Shown piece after piece: positions 33,223 to 41,632 of a DNA stretch of 64,000 nt. How positions within the stretch are numbered: position 1 is the stretch's first letter; the number at the start of each line of letters is the position of its first letter. A program made the translations under genes and the position numbers. The DNA is from Arthrobacter bambusae (lineage in GTDB: Bacteria; Actinomycetota; Actinomycetes; Actinomycetales; Micrococcaceae). Below the pieces are notes generated by a model. That model did no database searches, had not been told where the DNA came from, and was given only the letters and a program-made list of their open reading frames with translations. The stretch lies in the NCBI RefSeq assembly GCF_022606295.1, contig NZ_JAHHZS010000021.1:1-64000 (forward strand). Direction: 5' to 3'.

Positions 33223-34716
33223 ATGGCGATTACTGTGGCTGAGCTCGTGGCGGAACCTCAGCTTGGACTCACGTTTTTGGCCGGGTCGGCGGGTAGGGAC
33301 AACCGGATCACTTGGGCACACACCTCCGACCTGCCGAGGCTGTGGGAATGGGTCACCGGCGGCGAACTGATGATGACCAATGGCCTGTCCATCCCCGCCG
33401 ACCCCCAAGGCCAAGTTGCGCTCGCCGAGGCGCTCGTCGATGCAGGTGCCAGTGCCCTTGCCATCGGGGAAAAGATGCATGCTCCGGAGCTGCTGCCGGA
33501 GTTCCTGGCGGCCTGCGAGCAGTTGCCGCTGCCGCTGATTAGCATTCCGTATCCATTGCCCTTCATCGCTATCGCGCGAACCGTGGCTGAAGCTTCCCTT
33601 TTGGAGGAATCGCGACGCCTGCGTCAGACCGCACGGGTGTATGACTTGCTTCGTACGGCGGGAACAATTGAGGACCACTGGCAAGGCCTTCTCCAAGGAC
33701 TCGCGGCTGAGCTCAATGCGGAGCTTTTCGTCGTGGACCGGCGATGCCTCCATCCCTGGCACCCGGATGGTGAGCCGTTGCCGGACTTCCTGCAAGCGGA
33801 ATTGGCCCCCCTGACGGGACATATACCCATGACCGGAAGGAAGTTCCAATGGCATCGGCTTCGGGACCGACACGTGTTGATGATGGACATCCCCACCCAC
33901 GCCAATGCGGTCCTGGTGGTGCTGCCGAAAAGCGATCCGCACCCTGACGCCGTCGTGCTTCTGCATGCGGCGACGGTGCTGGGACTGGAACTCTCGCGAA
34001 CGGCCCTGTCCCTGGAAGGGCGGCACCACCTAGCAGGCGAATTCCTCCTGCAGGCGTTCGATGGGCGCCTCGGGATCGCGGAACTGGAGATCAGGCTCGG
34101 CCATTTTGAGATTTCCGCGCAGAATTTCGTGGTGGTTTCGATAGGGGCCGACGACGGCGAGCGGCTGGCGAACATTCACGTGGAACTGTGGCGCCACGGA
34201 CTTCAGGTCGCTTGCCTGCGGCGTCTCAACACCCTTCATGTGGCAGTAACCGCGGGGGTGACGGATGACGTTTTGATCCACTGCGCGGGGCCCGGGGTCC
34301 GGATTGGCATCAGCTCGCCTACGTCTGCCGGGGGCGTCCAACGCGCACTCCAGGAATCGCTGTGGGCGCTCGGTTCAGCGAAAGGCAATGCCGTAAGCCT
34401 GACCCGTTACGCCGAGGGGCCCTCCTGGCTGGGGCTCACGAGTTTCGAGGAGGGCACGGCGTTGGTACAGCGGCTGCTCGGCCCGATCTTCACGTATGAA
34501 CAGAGCCAGGAAGGCGATCTCATCGTGACTTTGAAGACCTACTTGGACACTCAGAGGTCGTGGCAAAAGACTGCCGCGGCGCTCTTCGCCCATCGCCAAA
34601 CCATCATCTACCGCATCCGGAAAATCAGCGAATTGACGGGGCTCGACATGACCGAAACCTCCACGTTGGCCCAGCTTTGGTTTGCGCTCCAGATCCATGA
34701 GGCCATGCACAAGTAA
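33223..34716 (+). CDS. PucR family transcriptional regulator
   Basis: A 497-residue regulator. The ATG at 33223 was chosen because GGGAG stands at proper distance and it begins MAITVAELVAEPQLGL, as PucR proteins do; GTG/ATG codons at 33148 and 33169 lack binding sites. The N-terminal PucR ligand domain (to about 125) has WEWVTGGELMMTNGL. The C-terminus is the PucR helix-turn-helix (LKTYLDTQRSWQKTAAALFAHRQTIIYRIRKI). The family typically activates purine, ureide or amine catabolism genes. It is divergent from the ureohydrolase operon and is its likely regulator. Confidence 0.9.
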   Translation: MAITVAELVAEPQLGLTFLAGSAGRDNRITWAHTSDLPRLWEWVTGGELMMTNGLSIPADPQGQVALAEALVDAGASALAIGEKMHAPELLPEFLAACEQLPLPLISIPYPLPFIAIARTVAEASLLEESRRLRQTARVYDLLRTAGTIEDHWQGLLQGLAAELNAELFVVDRRCLHPWHPDGEPLPDFLQAELAPLTGHIPMTGRKFQWHRLRDRHVLMMDIPTHANAVLVVLPKSDPHPDAVVLLHAATVLGLELSRTALSLEGRHHLAGEFLLQAFDGRLGIAELEIRLGHFEISAQNFVVVSIGADDGERLANIHVELWRHGLQVACLRRLNTLHVAVTAGVTDDVLIHCAGPGVRIGISSPTSAGGVQRALQESLWALGSAKGNAVSLTRYAEGPSWLGLTSFEEGTALVQRLLGPIFTYEQSQEGDLIVTLKTYLDTQRSWQKTAAALFAHRQTIIYRIRKISELTGLDMTETSTLAQLWFALQIHEAMHK

Positions 34717-34819
34717 ACCCGCTGCCGATAGCAATGTCCGCAAGCAGATGTTGCCCCGGCACTGACGTTGTGTGTATGGTGTGAGCCAAATCACCCCAAA
34801 TCTGAATATGCCTTTCGAA

Positions 34820-35030
34820 CCGTGGCGGGAGAGTCCTCCCAGCCATCAACCGGGCAGGCGCCGTAGGAGCAAATCCTCCCCAGGAATCTCTCAGGCCCCC
34901 GTACCGCCGCGGCGAGGCGACTCTGGAAAGCAGCCAGGCTTCGGTCCGGCTCACCGACGGTGCAAGCCGAACACAACGCGACAATGCGTTCTGCGGAATC
35001 TCTCAGGTCCGATACAGAGCGGGGAGGAAC
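34820..35030 (+). promoter_or_regulatory. tandem glycine riboswitch
   Basis: Two glycine aptamers are easily read. The first has GGGAGAGTCCTCCC, GGCGCCGTAGGAGCAAA and AATCTCTCAGGCCCCCGTACCG; the second has GGCGACTCTGGAAAGCAGCC, GGCTCACCGACGGTGCAAGCCG and GGAATCTCTCAGGTCCGATACAGAGCGGGGAG in the usual order. Glycine riboswitches turn on glycine-cleavage or serine-degradation genes when glycine is abundant. Here the RNA reads directly into a truncated glyA fragment, so it has lost its target. A plausible promoter lies near 34750-34775 (TTGCCC, then TATGGT). Confidence 0.93.
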
Positions 35031-35034
35031 CCAA

Positions 35035-35304
35035 TTAGCCGAGGACCGCCTCGCCGCGATCGACATCACCGTCAACCGCAACGCGGTTCCGTTCGACCCG
35101 CGTCCGCCGATGGTGACCTCCGGCCTGCGGATCGGCACCCCGGCACTGGCAACCCGCGGCTTCGGTGAAGCGGCGTTCCGCGAAGTTGCGGACATCATCG
35201 CCGAAGCACTGATCGCCGACGCCGACCTCTCCGGCCTGCGTCACCGCGTGGAGGCACTCGCCGCCGCGCACCCGCTCTACCCCGGCGTCGCGAACCTAGC
35301 GTAG
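35035..35304 (+). pseudogene. glyA: 3' remnant of glyA (serine hydroxymethyltransferase)
   Basis: About 88 codons encode the C-terminal end of serine hydroxymethyltransferase: [33 protein letters not shown] and [16 protein letters not shown] to a TAG stop. The first 330 or so residues, including the PLP lysine, are absent. The fragment begins at the edge of the glycine riboswitch expression platform, which marks the deletion junction near 35035. No start codon with a binding site is present. Confidence 0.85.
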
Positions 35305-35358
35305 TCCGGGATCGGCTCGGTACGCCCGTCGGGTCCGAAGGGGCCTGCTGGTCACCTC

Positions 35359-35562
35359 AACATTAAATCCCTGAAGTTCCTGCTTGCCGCGGGCGCCGTC
35401 GGAGTGCTCTACAAGGAGCAGGCCTCGATCTCCGGCGCCGAAGTGGGCTGCCAGGGCGAGGCCGGCTCCGCTTCCTCAATGGCCGCCGCCGGCTTGGCCG
35501 AAGTCATGGGCGGCTCGCCGGGACAGGTGAAGAACGTTGCCGAGATCGCAATGGAACACAAC
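35359..35562 (+). pseudogene. sdaA: internal remnant of sdaA (L-serine ammonia-lyase)
   Basis: Sixty-eight codons match the middle of iron-sulfur L-serine dehydratase: [40 protein letters not shown] with a cluster-ligand Cys, and AEVMGGSP to IAMEHN. Similarity stops abruptly at MEHN, just before the next cysteine-containing block, and there is no start. The frame continues with unrelated residues. It follows the glyA remnant and is part of the same collapsed glycine/serine operon. Confidence 0.8.
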
Positions 35563-35708
35563 CGGGCCTCACCCAACGCGCTGCGCTTCCTCACACCCGA
35601 ACAGGGGGAAGGGCTCGACGGGCCGAAAGGGGCAGAACCACCGGAGCCCGTCTCAATCCGGGACCCATGTCAGTGCCAGGTTAGTGATTTCGCAACCCCA
35701 GCAACAAC

Positions 35709-35751
35709 GAAGACCCTCCTGCCCAACGTTTCCGCAGGTGGGAGGGCCTTC
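35709..35751 (+). terminator. hairpin terminator of the collapsed operon
   Basis: GAAGACCCTCCTGCC and GGTGGGAGGGCCTTC pair with a few mismatches around a 13-base loop, four bases before the 3' end of the tRNA gene, so it may serve either strand. Confidence 0.6.
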
Positions 35752-35755
35752 ACTG

Positions 35756-35828
35756 TGGAGCTAAGGAGATTCGAACTCCTGACCTCTTCGATGCGAACGA
35801 AGCGCTCTACCAACTGAGCTATAGCCCC
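35756..35828 (-). tRNA. tRNA-Ala (CGC anticodon)
   Basis: The 73-base gene starts GGGGCTATAGCTCAGTTGG on the minus strand. The acceptor stem GGGGCTA pairs with TAGCTCC (one G-U). The D-arm is GCTCAGTTGGTAGAGC, the anticodon arm CTTCG-TTCGCAT-CGAAG with CGC at positions 34-36, and the T-arm AGGAG-TTCGAAT-CTCCT. The CCA tail is not encoded. The anticodon reads GCG, an alanine codon. Confidence 0.95.
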
Positions 35829-35859
35829 TGGTCAACTGTGCATTGCCAGTGTCCCTAGG

Positions 35860-36660
35860 CTACAAACTATCTTCGCGCTTTGCCAACCACGACTCGAACG
35901 TGTCTGTCCCGGTCCGCTGGCTTGGGACCAGATTCAGCCCCTTCCGAAGATATCTGCCCATCTCCCCCGGCAACGGCACCTCCACGAGAAGCCCGGCACG
36001 GCCCGACGCCTTGCGCCAGATCTCAGCAAGTTCGCGCATGGACCGGATGTCCGGTCCGCCGATGGTTCGCCTCCGGTGCCGCTCTTCTGAAGGCTCCCGC
36101 AACGCCTCGGCAAGCAACTCGGACGCCACATTCGCCGGCGAAATCGTTTGAAAGCGCGCACCCTTGAAGACCGGGATGAGGCGGACTTTCGAGCCCGCCT
36201 GGAAAACCGCCGTCACGAGGCTGTGGAATTGGGTGGCCCGCACAACAACCGTCTCCAGCGACGAGAGTGCGTAGACCCGCTCCTTGTCTGCTTTGGAGAC
36301 ATAAAACGCCGCGCTGCTCTGGTCGCAATTGATGATCGAGAGGAGAACGGCCTTACGGACTCCGGCAACGGTGGCTGCGGCGAGCAGGCGCGCGCCGCCG
36401 TCGGCGAATTTCCTCCGCGCTTTTCCGAATTGCCCTTCCAAGCAATCGATCACCACATCGGCCCCCTGCAGGGCTTCGGCCAGCCCGGCACTGGTGGTGA
36501 CGTCAGCCTGAAAGTAGCGCGCGCCGTCGCGATGGACTGGTGACGCGCCCGACGGCGGGCGGCGGCTCAGCACCGTCACGTCGAGCCCGGCGTCGAGCGC
36601 CAAACGGACGACTTCACGGCCCACTTGTCCCGTGCCACCTGCCACGCAGACGGTAGTCAC
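35860..36660 (-). CDS. NAD(P)H-binding protein, NmrA/atypical SDR type
   Basis: A 266-residue atypical short-chain dehydrogenase. VCVAGGTGQVGREVVRLAL is the Rossmann loop, VTVLSRRPP supplies the NADP phosphate-binding Arg, and the family's ADVTTSAGLAEALQGADVVI is clear. There is no YxxxK catalytic pair; FYVSKADKERVY partly replaces it. NmrA-like members act as redox sensors or as NAD(P)-dependent isomerase/reductases. It is the nearest gene to tRNA-Ala and probably belongs to the core chromosome. Confidence 0.83.
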   Translation of the reverse strand: MTTVCVAGGTGQVGREVVRLALDAGLDVTVLSRRPPSGASPVHRDGARYFQADVTTSAGLAEALQGADVVIDCLEGQFGKARRKFADGGARLLAAATVAGVRKAVLLSIINCDQSSAAFYVSKADKERVYALSSLETVVVRATQFHSLVTAVFQAGSKVRLIPVFKGARFQTISPANVASELLAEALREPSEERHRRRTIGGPDIRSMRELAEIWRKASGRAGLLVEVPLPGEMGRYLRKGLNLVPSQRTGTDTFESWLAKREDSL

Positions 36661-36666
36661 TGGAGG

Positions 36667-37599
36667 TTATGCCCGGCGGCGCTGCAAGACGTCGTCGAGG
36701 TTGCTGAGGCCGCTCTGGGGCTTGCCGTGCTGCGCCTGGACCGACGCGCCCACGGACGGTGCGCTGGCTGGCTTCAACGTCGGCTTGCCGAGGGGCTTGG
36801 GAGCCTCAGGCAGGTCGAGGGGCTCGGGGGCGGGCCGCGGCGCCTTGGCGGCATCGACGTATGTTGGTTTGGGGACGTCCACGGGCTGCCATTCAGCTTC
36901 CTTGGATTCCGCTGTAAACCGGACTGTGTTGTCGCCGGCGGCGACAGCAACATTGAGGGCGGCTTGACGAAGTTCGACGGCGGTCAGTCGCGTCGCTTCA
37001 CGGGCGTGGGCTTCGGCGTCGAAAATCTTGGTCGCCGGACGGTCCGTTGCAGGAGCGCTTGCGCGGGGACTCTCGGCTGGAGGGGCCATCGCGTTCCGGA
37101 AGGCCTTGTTCATCTTCGCCCTGCGGTCCCGGATGGCCAGTCGGCGAAGCAGGAAGACGGTCGCGACCACGCCCACTATGCATCCCAGCGGCAGCCACGC
37201 GGAAACGAGGCCAAGAATGCGGAGGACGCCGGAAACGGCAGCCGCGAGCAGGAGGAGAACGGCGGCAAGGGCAAGGGCACAGCGCCCGTATCTGACTTTG
37301 AAGACCGCTGTTTCCGATGCAGCATCACGCCGTTCGCCGGCGCCGGCCGATACCTCGGGCAATGCGGTTGCGGTGCTCTGCATGGTTTCCATTGCTTTCT
37401 CCTGCCGAGGGGTGATTGACAGAACCACCCCGGCTTGCAGTTCATGAGCGTCTTCGTCAATAACATCTGTTGGGAAGTCACCGGCCATCTGGATGTGCTG
37501 GCGACGATTCCGGAGTATGTATGGCGCAACCCAAACGATCCACAGCGCGACAGCAATGACCAATATCACCGAGCTGCTGAGAGGGAAGTCCACAATCAA
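36667..37599 (-). CDS. conserved actinobacterial membrane protein of unknown function
   Basis: A 310-residue protein with one N-terminal membrane helix (VILVIAVALWIVWVAPYIL, about 11-30) and a central hairpin of two helices (about 108-150). The cytosolic C-terminal half is rich in Pro and Ala with a closing SGLSNLDDVLQRRRA. Similar membrane proteins with the WVAPYxLR opening are found next to galU in Arthrobacter relatives. No enzyme motif is seen. The stop lies six bases from the next start, so it is probably co-transcribed with it. Confidence 0.7.
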   Translation of the reverse strand: MIVDFPLSSSVILVIAVALWIVWVAPYILRNRRQHIQMAGDFPTDVIDEDAHELQAGVVLSITPRQEKAMETMQSTATALPEVSAGAGERRDAASETAVFKVRYGRCALALAAVLLLLAAAVSGVLRILGLVSAWLPLGCIVGVVATVFLLRRLAIRDRRAKMNKAFRNAMAPPAESPRASAPATDRPATKIFDAEAHAREATRLTAVELRQAALNVAVAAGDNTVRFTAESKEAEWQPVDVPKPTYVDAAKAPRPAPEPLDLPEAPKPLGKPTLKPASAPSVGASVQAQHGKPQSGLSNLDDVLQRRRA

Positions 37600-37700
37600 A
37601 ACCGTAGAAGCAAATAGCCGGAGGCCACCGCATTGCCAACGGTGTGTCGTCGGAGAGTCGGCAAATCAATGGACTTATGACCCTTATTCGCCGAAAGCGG

Positions 37701-38321
37701 CTAGTTGGCTCCGTGCCGAAGCCAAGCGGCCAGCAAGCCTCCGGGGACCTCTTCCGAGGTCAACGCAAAGCTTCGATGGTCAGCCCATTCTCCGTTGATG
37801 TGAAGGAAACGCTCGCGGCGCCCTTCGTCGCGGAATCCCAACTTCTCGACAACTCGCAGGCTCGGCCCGTTCTCCGGCCTGATGTTGATCTCCATCCGGT
37901 GCAAGCCAAGGGCTTTGAAGCAATGGTCGGTGGCCATGGCAACCGCAGTGGGAGCTATTCCGCGGCCGGCCCGGGCCTGGTCCACCCAGTAGCCAAGCGT
38001 GGCCGTCATCGCCGATCCCCACATGATCGAAGAGACCGTCAACTGCCCTACGATCCTAGGCTCCTGGAATCCAGGAATACGCTCCGTGATCACAAAGGGG
38101 AGCGCACTCGCTTGCCGGGCCTGGGCGTTGAGGGAAGCCACCATCTGCCGGTAGTTGGGAAGGCGACCACCCGGGGCCGGGTTGGAGGCTTCCCAAGGCG
38201 CCAGCCAATCACTGTTGCGTGAGCGGACCTCGGTCCATTCCTTCTTGTCCCGGTAGTGAATGGGACGCAACATGAGGTCGCCGCATTCGAGCGTCACCGG
38301 CCATATGGCCGACCCCCACAC
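37701..38321 (-). CDS. GNAT family N-acetyltransferase, RimJ type
   Basis: A 206-residue protein with the RimJ layout: LECGDLMLRPIHYRDKKEW, GQLTVSSIMWGSAMTATLGYWVD, GRGIAPTAVAMATDHCF (acetyl-CoA loop) and ALGLHRMEINIRPENGPSLRVVEKLGF. RimJ acetylates ribosomal protein S5 N-termini; the exact target here is unknown. Start is GTG 38321, seven bases after the galU stop, so it is probably co-transcribed with galU. Confidence 0.87.
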   Translation of the reverse strand: MWGSAIWPVTLECGDLMLRPIHYRDKKEWTEVRSRNSDWLAPWEASNPAPGGRLPNYRQMVASLNAQARQASALPFVITERIPGFQEPRIVGQLTVSSIMWGSAMTATLGYWVDQARAGRGIAPTAVAMATDHCFKALGLHRMEINIRPENGPSLRVVEKLGFRDEGRRERFLHINGEWADHRSFALTSEEVPGGLLAAWLRHGAN

Positions 38322-38327
38322 AAGGAC

Positions 38328-39233
38328 CTACTTGCTGAGGCCGGCGGCAAAGCCCGGCAGCCACTCCCGCAGTCCAGGCCCGAGGTCTTCGCTGTCGCAT
38401 GCGAGCTGGACGCAGGCTTTGAGGTAGCTGAGCTTGTCTCCGGTGTCGTAGCGACGGCCACGGAAGACGACTCCGTAGACGCCGCTGCCCTCACCCTCGC
38501 CGGCAGCCAGGACCTGAAGGGCGTCCGTCAGTTGGATCTCTCCCCCACGGCCCGGTTCGGTCTTCTCGAGAACGTCGAACACCGAGGGGTGGAGTACGTA
38601 CCGGCCGATCACGGCCAGGTTGGACGGAGCTTCGTCGGCAGCAGGCTTTTCGACAAGTTGTTTGATGCGGACGTAGCCGTCTTCACCGATGTCCTCGATG
38701 TCCGCGCAGCCGTAGGCGCTGATCTGGGAGGGCTCGACTTCGATGAGGGCCACAACGGATCCACCGGTTTTGTGCTGGACCTCGATCATGTCGCTGAGGA
38801 GCGTGTCCCGGGCGTCGATGAGGTCGTCGCCGAGAAGAACCGCGAAAGGTTCGTACCCGACGTGCTGCTTTGCACGCAACACTGCGTGTCCCAGCCCCTT
38901 GGGGTCGCCCTGGCGGACGTAGTGAATATCGCCGAGGTTGCTCGTGGCCTGCACCGAGTCCAGCTTGGTGATGTCTCCCTTGGCCTCCAGCGTCGCTTCC
39001 AAAGCCGGTACCCGGTCGAAGTGGTCTTCCAATGCACGCTTGTTGCGGCCTGTGATCATGAGGACGTCATTGAGTCCCACGCTCACAGCTTCTTCGACAA
39101 CATATTGGATGGCCGGTTTGTCGACTACCGGGAGCATCTCTTTGGGCATGGCTTTAGTGGCAGGCAGAAACCTGGTGCCGAGTCCGGCTACAGGGATAAC
39201 GGCCTTGCGGACGGCGCAGTTATTGGAAGTCAC
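38328..39233 (-). CDS. galU: UTP-glucose-1-phosphate uridylyltransferase
   Basis: A 301-residue nucleotidyltransferase that makes UDP-glucose. It shows AVIPVAGLGTRFLPATKAMPKEMLPVVDKP (catalytic loop and Lys), LMITGRNKRALEDHFD, LGDDLIDA, EKP in the sugar-binding region, and GGEIQLTDAL. Start is GTG 39233, divergent from the formyltetrahydrofolate cyclo-ligase gene. Length and motifs are normal. Confidence 0.96.
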   Translation of the reverse strand: MTSNNCAVRKAVIPVAGLGTRFLPATKAMPKEMLPVVDKPAIQYVVEEAVSVGLNDVLMITGRNKRALEDHFDRVPALEATLEAKGDITKLDSVQATSNLGDIHYVRQGDPKGLGHAVLRAKQHVGYEPFAVLLGDDLIDARDTLLSDMIEVQHKTGGSVVALIEVEPSQISAYGCADIEDIGEDGYVRIKQLVEKPAADEAPSNLAVIGRYVLHPSVFDVLEKTEPGRGGEIQLTDALQVLAAGEGEGSGVYGVVFRGRRYDTGDKLSYLKACVQLACDSEDLGPGLREWLPGFAAGLSK

Positions 39234-39350
39234 CGGACTAATCTAACGGAAGTAACTGGACAATGGGCAAAAAGGAACGTGCCGGCCAAAAGGAGCACAC
39301 CGTTCCTTTCCCCATCCCTGAGCCGCACAGCAGCGGGAAATGGAGCAAAA

Positions 39351-39956
39351 GTGACTTTGAAAGACGACATCCGCCGGGATCACCGCAAGCGCCGGCTCTC
39401 CTTGACCGGGCAACAGCGCGCAGAGGCTGGAGCGGGGATTGCCCGCCGGGGCGTTTCATGGGCGGCTGATGTTGCCCATGGGAGACCCGCGACTTTCGCG
39501 GCCTATCTCGGAGTGGCCGCCGAACCGCCCACAATGCCTTTGCTCGCTGCGCTCCACGCGGCCGGGCACAGGATCCTCCTTCCCGTCTGCGAACCGGAAC
39601 GGCGTCTGAGCTGGGTCTATTGGACACCGGAGACCGCTTTTGTCCGCTCAAAGTATGCCCCGATCGACGAGCCGGTGGGCGAACGTTTCGACAGTGACGT
39701 CATCAAGGATGCGACCGGAATCTTCCTGCCGGCCACCGCCGTCGACGAGGGTGGAAACCGCATCGGCCAAGGGGGCGGTTACTACGACCGGCTCCTCGAC
39801 AAGCTCGACGCCGACGGGAACCGTCCGCCGACTGTGGCCGTCGTCTACGACCATGAAGTACTGCCTGCGGGGACGATCCCGGCCGAACCGTTCGACAAGC
39901 CGGTGGCGGAGGCACTCACCCCACATCGGATCGTCCAGCTTGTTCGGCCCGCATGA
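39351..39956 (+). CDS. 5-formyltetrahydrofolate cyclo-ligase
   Basis: A 201-residue enzyme of one-carbon metabolism, converting 5-formyl-THF to 5,10-methenyl-THF with ATP. The GTG at 39351, with GGAG just ahead, begins VTLKDDIRRDHRKRR, giving the conserved Lys/Arg N-terminus. The frame is open far upstream but only as the shadow of galU. IFLPATAVDEGGNRIGQGGGYYDRLL is the ATP-binding signature. Divergent from galU. Confidence 0.93.
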   Translation: MTLKDDIRRDHRKRRLSLTGQQRAEAGAGIARRGVSWAADVAHGRPATFAAYLGVAAEPPTMPLLAALHAAGHRILLPVCEPERRLSWVYWTPETAFVRSKYAPIDEPVGERFDSDVIKDATGIFLPATAVDEGGNRIGQGGGYYDRLLDKLDADGNRPPTVAVVYDHEVLPAGTIPAEPFDKPVAEALTPHRIVQLVRPA

Positions 39957-39970
39957 TGAGGCTTTACCGG

Positions 39971-40014
39971 CCTGTCTGCTTCGCCACATTCCCCTGTCTG
40001 CTTCGCCATATTCC
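39971..40014. repeat. 22-base tandem repeat
   Basis: CCTGTCTGCTTCGCCACATTCC (39971-39992) is repeated directly at 39993-40014 with a single C-to-T change, between the cyclo-ligase stop and the FmdB-type gene. Confidence 0.8.
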
Positions 40015-40134
40015 GTAGTACCGGTCCCGACGCCGGATGATAGAATTGGCACTCAGGCCCTGGGACTGCTAATGGACGGAACAATCCGCCTCGGCAGCAC
40101 AGGACCTGCAGTTCGTCCCGGAGGAGGATCACCA

Positions 40135-40398
40135 GTGCCCACTTACGCCTATGCCTGCAAAGACTGCGGACATGCCTTTGACATCGTTCAGGCTTTCACG
40201 GACAGCTCCCTGTCCGACTGTCCTGAGTGCCAAGGATCGTTGCGCAAGAAGTTCAACAGCGTGGGCGTTGTCTTCAAGGGATCGGGCTTCTACCGCACCG
40301 ACTCCCGGGACTCCAAGGGAAGTACTGTTTCGGCCGCTCCCGCGGCACCTGCCGCATCTCCGGCTCCGGCGTCCGTTCCTGCGGCTGCCGCGAGCTGA
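40135..40398 (+). CDS. FmdB family zinc-ribbon protein
   Basis: An 87-residue protein. The GTG at 40135 follows a strong GGAGGAGG. The N-terminus PTYAYACKDCGHAFD and SDCPECQG give the four Cys of a zinc ribbon; GSGFYRTDSR is the family's conserved end, followed by an Ala/Pro-rich tail. FmdB-type regulators are small and of unclear function; in actinobacteria they often neighbour mscL, which is absent here. Confidence 0.93.
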   Translation: MPTYAYACKDCGHAFDIVQAFTDSSLSDCPECQGSLRKKFNSVGVVFKGSGFYRTDSRDSKGSTVSAAPAAPAASPAPASVPAAAAS

Positions 40399-40421
40399 TT
40401 CCTGGGTACCAGTTGCCCCCG

Positions 40422-40456
40422 GTTTTCCACATAGCTCAACGTTTCCACATAGCTCA
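40422..40456. repeat. 17-base near-tandem repeat with DnaA-box-like cores
   Basis: GTTTTCCACATAGCTCA and GTTTCCACATAGCTCA stand in line, 18-19 bases apart, before the SAF-domain gene. The TTTTCCACA and TTTCCACA cores resemble DnaA boxes (TTATCCACA), but two copies are too few to call an origin or control region. Confidence 0.5.
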
Positions 40457-40500
40457 CTAAGGCCCTGCCATGCGCCTTAGTGCCCGGTTAGCGTGGCAGC

Positions 40501-41337
40501 ATGCCCGCAACCCCGAACGCTTCCCAAGGCCCCGGTTCAGCATCGCCTGGCTTCGGTCCAACCAGGCCTTCATCGATTCCACGCAATAGCCTGCCGGGGC
40601 CGATTGCCGCGTCCCACACCCGCCGTCTTCGGGGTTTCCCCTCCAAAGCCGGAGGCCGCTTGGGTCCTCCCAAGAGACAGTACAAGCACCGCACCTTCGC
40701 TAGCTGGCTGAACCGCAACCGTCGCCTCGTGGTGGCACTCCTGCTATGCGTGGCGGTCGGGGTCGCAGTCCATCAATTGACTCCTGCTTCGGAGCAGCGA
40801 GCCATCGTCCTGGCCGCCGCGCGGGATCTTCCTGCGGGGTCCAGCTTGACGGATTCCGACCTCAAACCACTCGAAGTCCTTCCTGACGGAATCCCAGCCG
40901 GGGCGCTCACGCCCGGCACTGCCTATAGGGGAAAGCAGCTCGCCTCGCCCCTGCAGAAGGGGCAGATCCCCACAGACGCGCAGATCCTGGGACCCGGCCT
41001 GCTGACCGGCACCGCACCCGCGACGGCGGCCGTTCCGCTGCGCATGGCCGATCCCGCTTCTATTCAACTCATCTCGCCGGGCCAATTGGTCAACGTTGTG
41101 CTCACTGCGGCCGACGGGTTCGAAGGGCCCGGCAGGAAATCAGAACTCCTGGCGGCTGCGGTCCCGGTTTTGTGGACGTCCGCGCAAGGAGGCAAGGCCG
41201 GCCAATGGTTGGGCACGAACGAGGCGGACGGCCTTGTGGTTGTCGCTGCCAATCCGCAACAGGCCGAAATCCTGGCCGGGGCTTCCACACGCGGGAAACT
41301 GTTCTTTGTCCTCGTCAGTCCCCCAGGTAACCGGTAA
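40501..41337 (+). CDS. SAF domain protein, CpaB/RcpC-like
   Basis: A 278-residue protein with a long basic Pro/Ser-rich N-terminus, one membrane helix (LVVALLLCVAVGVAVHQLTP, about 76-95) and an extracytoplasmic SAF domain (AAARDLPAGSSLTDSDLKPLEVLPDGIPAGAL). A beta-rich region follows (ISPGQLVNVVLTA to DGLVVVAANPQQAEIL). CpaB proteins assemble Flp/tad pili, but no tad genes are present here. Single SAF proteins of this kind are common in Arthrobacter and remain uncharacterised. Confidence 0.83.
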   Translation: MPATPNASQGPGSASPGFGPTRPSSIPRNSLPGPIAASHTRRLRGFPSKAGGRLGPPKRQYKHRTFASWLNRNRRLVVALLLCVAVGVAVHQLTPASEQRAIVLAAARDLPAGSSLTDSDLKPLEVLPDGIPAGALTPGTAYRGKQLASPLQKGQIPTDAQILGPGLLTGTAPATAAVPLRMADPASIQLISPGQLVNVVLTAADGFEGPGRKSELLAAAVPVLWTSAQGGKAGQWLGTNEADGLVVVAANPQQAEILAGASTRGKLFFVLVSPPGNR

Positions 41338-41377
41338 TGCGAAACCCCGCCGGAGAGTCACCACCATGATGGTCCAT

Positions 41378-41623
41378 TCAGCCCCAGTGCGGGGGCCTTT
41401 GTTCCTTCAGCCAAGCGTCATGGTCGTAGCTGGATTCATCGCCCCAACGGCGCGGATCGTCCTCGGAAGCTTTCTTGGGCAGAATACCTTCTCCTGCCGG
41501 CTTCCGTTCCGGTGCGGGCTTCACTTCTGCCTTCTCCTGCGTGGCCAACCCGGTATCAGCGTCTGCCGCTCCGGCGCTGGTGTCCGCGGGCGGCCTGGAA
41601 TGAGTGCTTTTGCTTTCCGCCAT
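41378..41623 (-). CDS. small acidic hypothetical protein
   Basis: An 81-residue, disordered-looking, charged protein (TQEKAEVKPAPERKPAGEGILP, then DPRRWGDESSYDHDAWLKEQRPPHW). The C-terminal RWGD...HDxWLKEQRPPHW is a pattern I associate with small Micrococcaceae proteins encoded near a large helicase-like gene. It ends ten bases before that gene starts to read the same way. No function can be given. Confidence 0.65.
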   Translation of the reverse strand: MAESKSTHSRPPADTSAGAADADTGLATQEKAEVKPAPERKPAGEGILPKKASEDDPRRWGDESSYDHDAWLKEQRPPHWG

Positions 41624-41632
41624 TGCGTTTCC

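Noticed and set aside
40422..40456. Possible replication origin because of DnaA-box-like cores
   Set aside because: There are only two imperfect copies, and no dnaA, dnaN or AT-rich unwinding region nearby.
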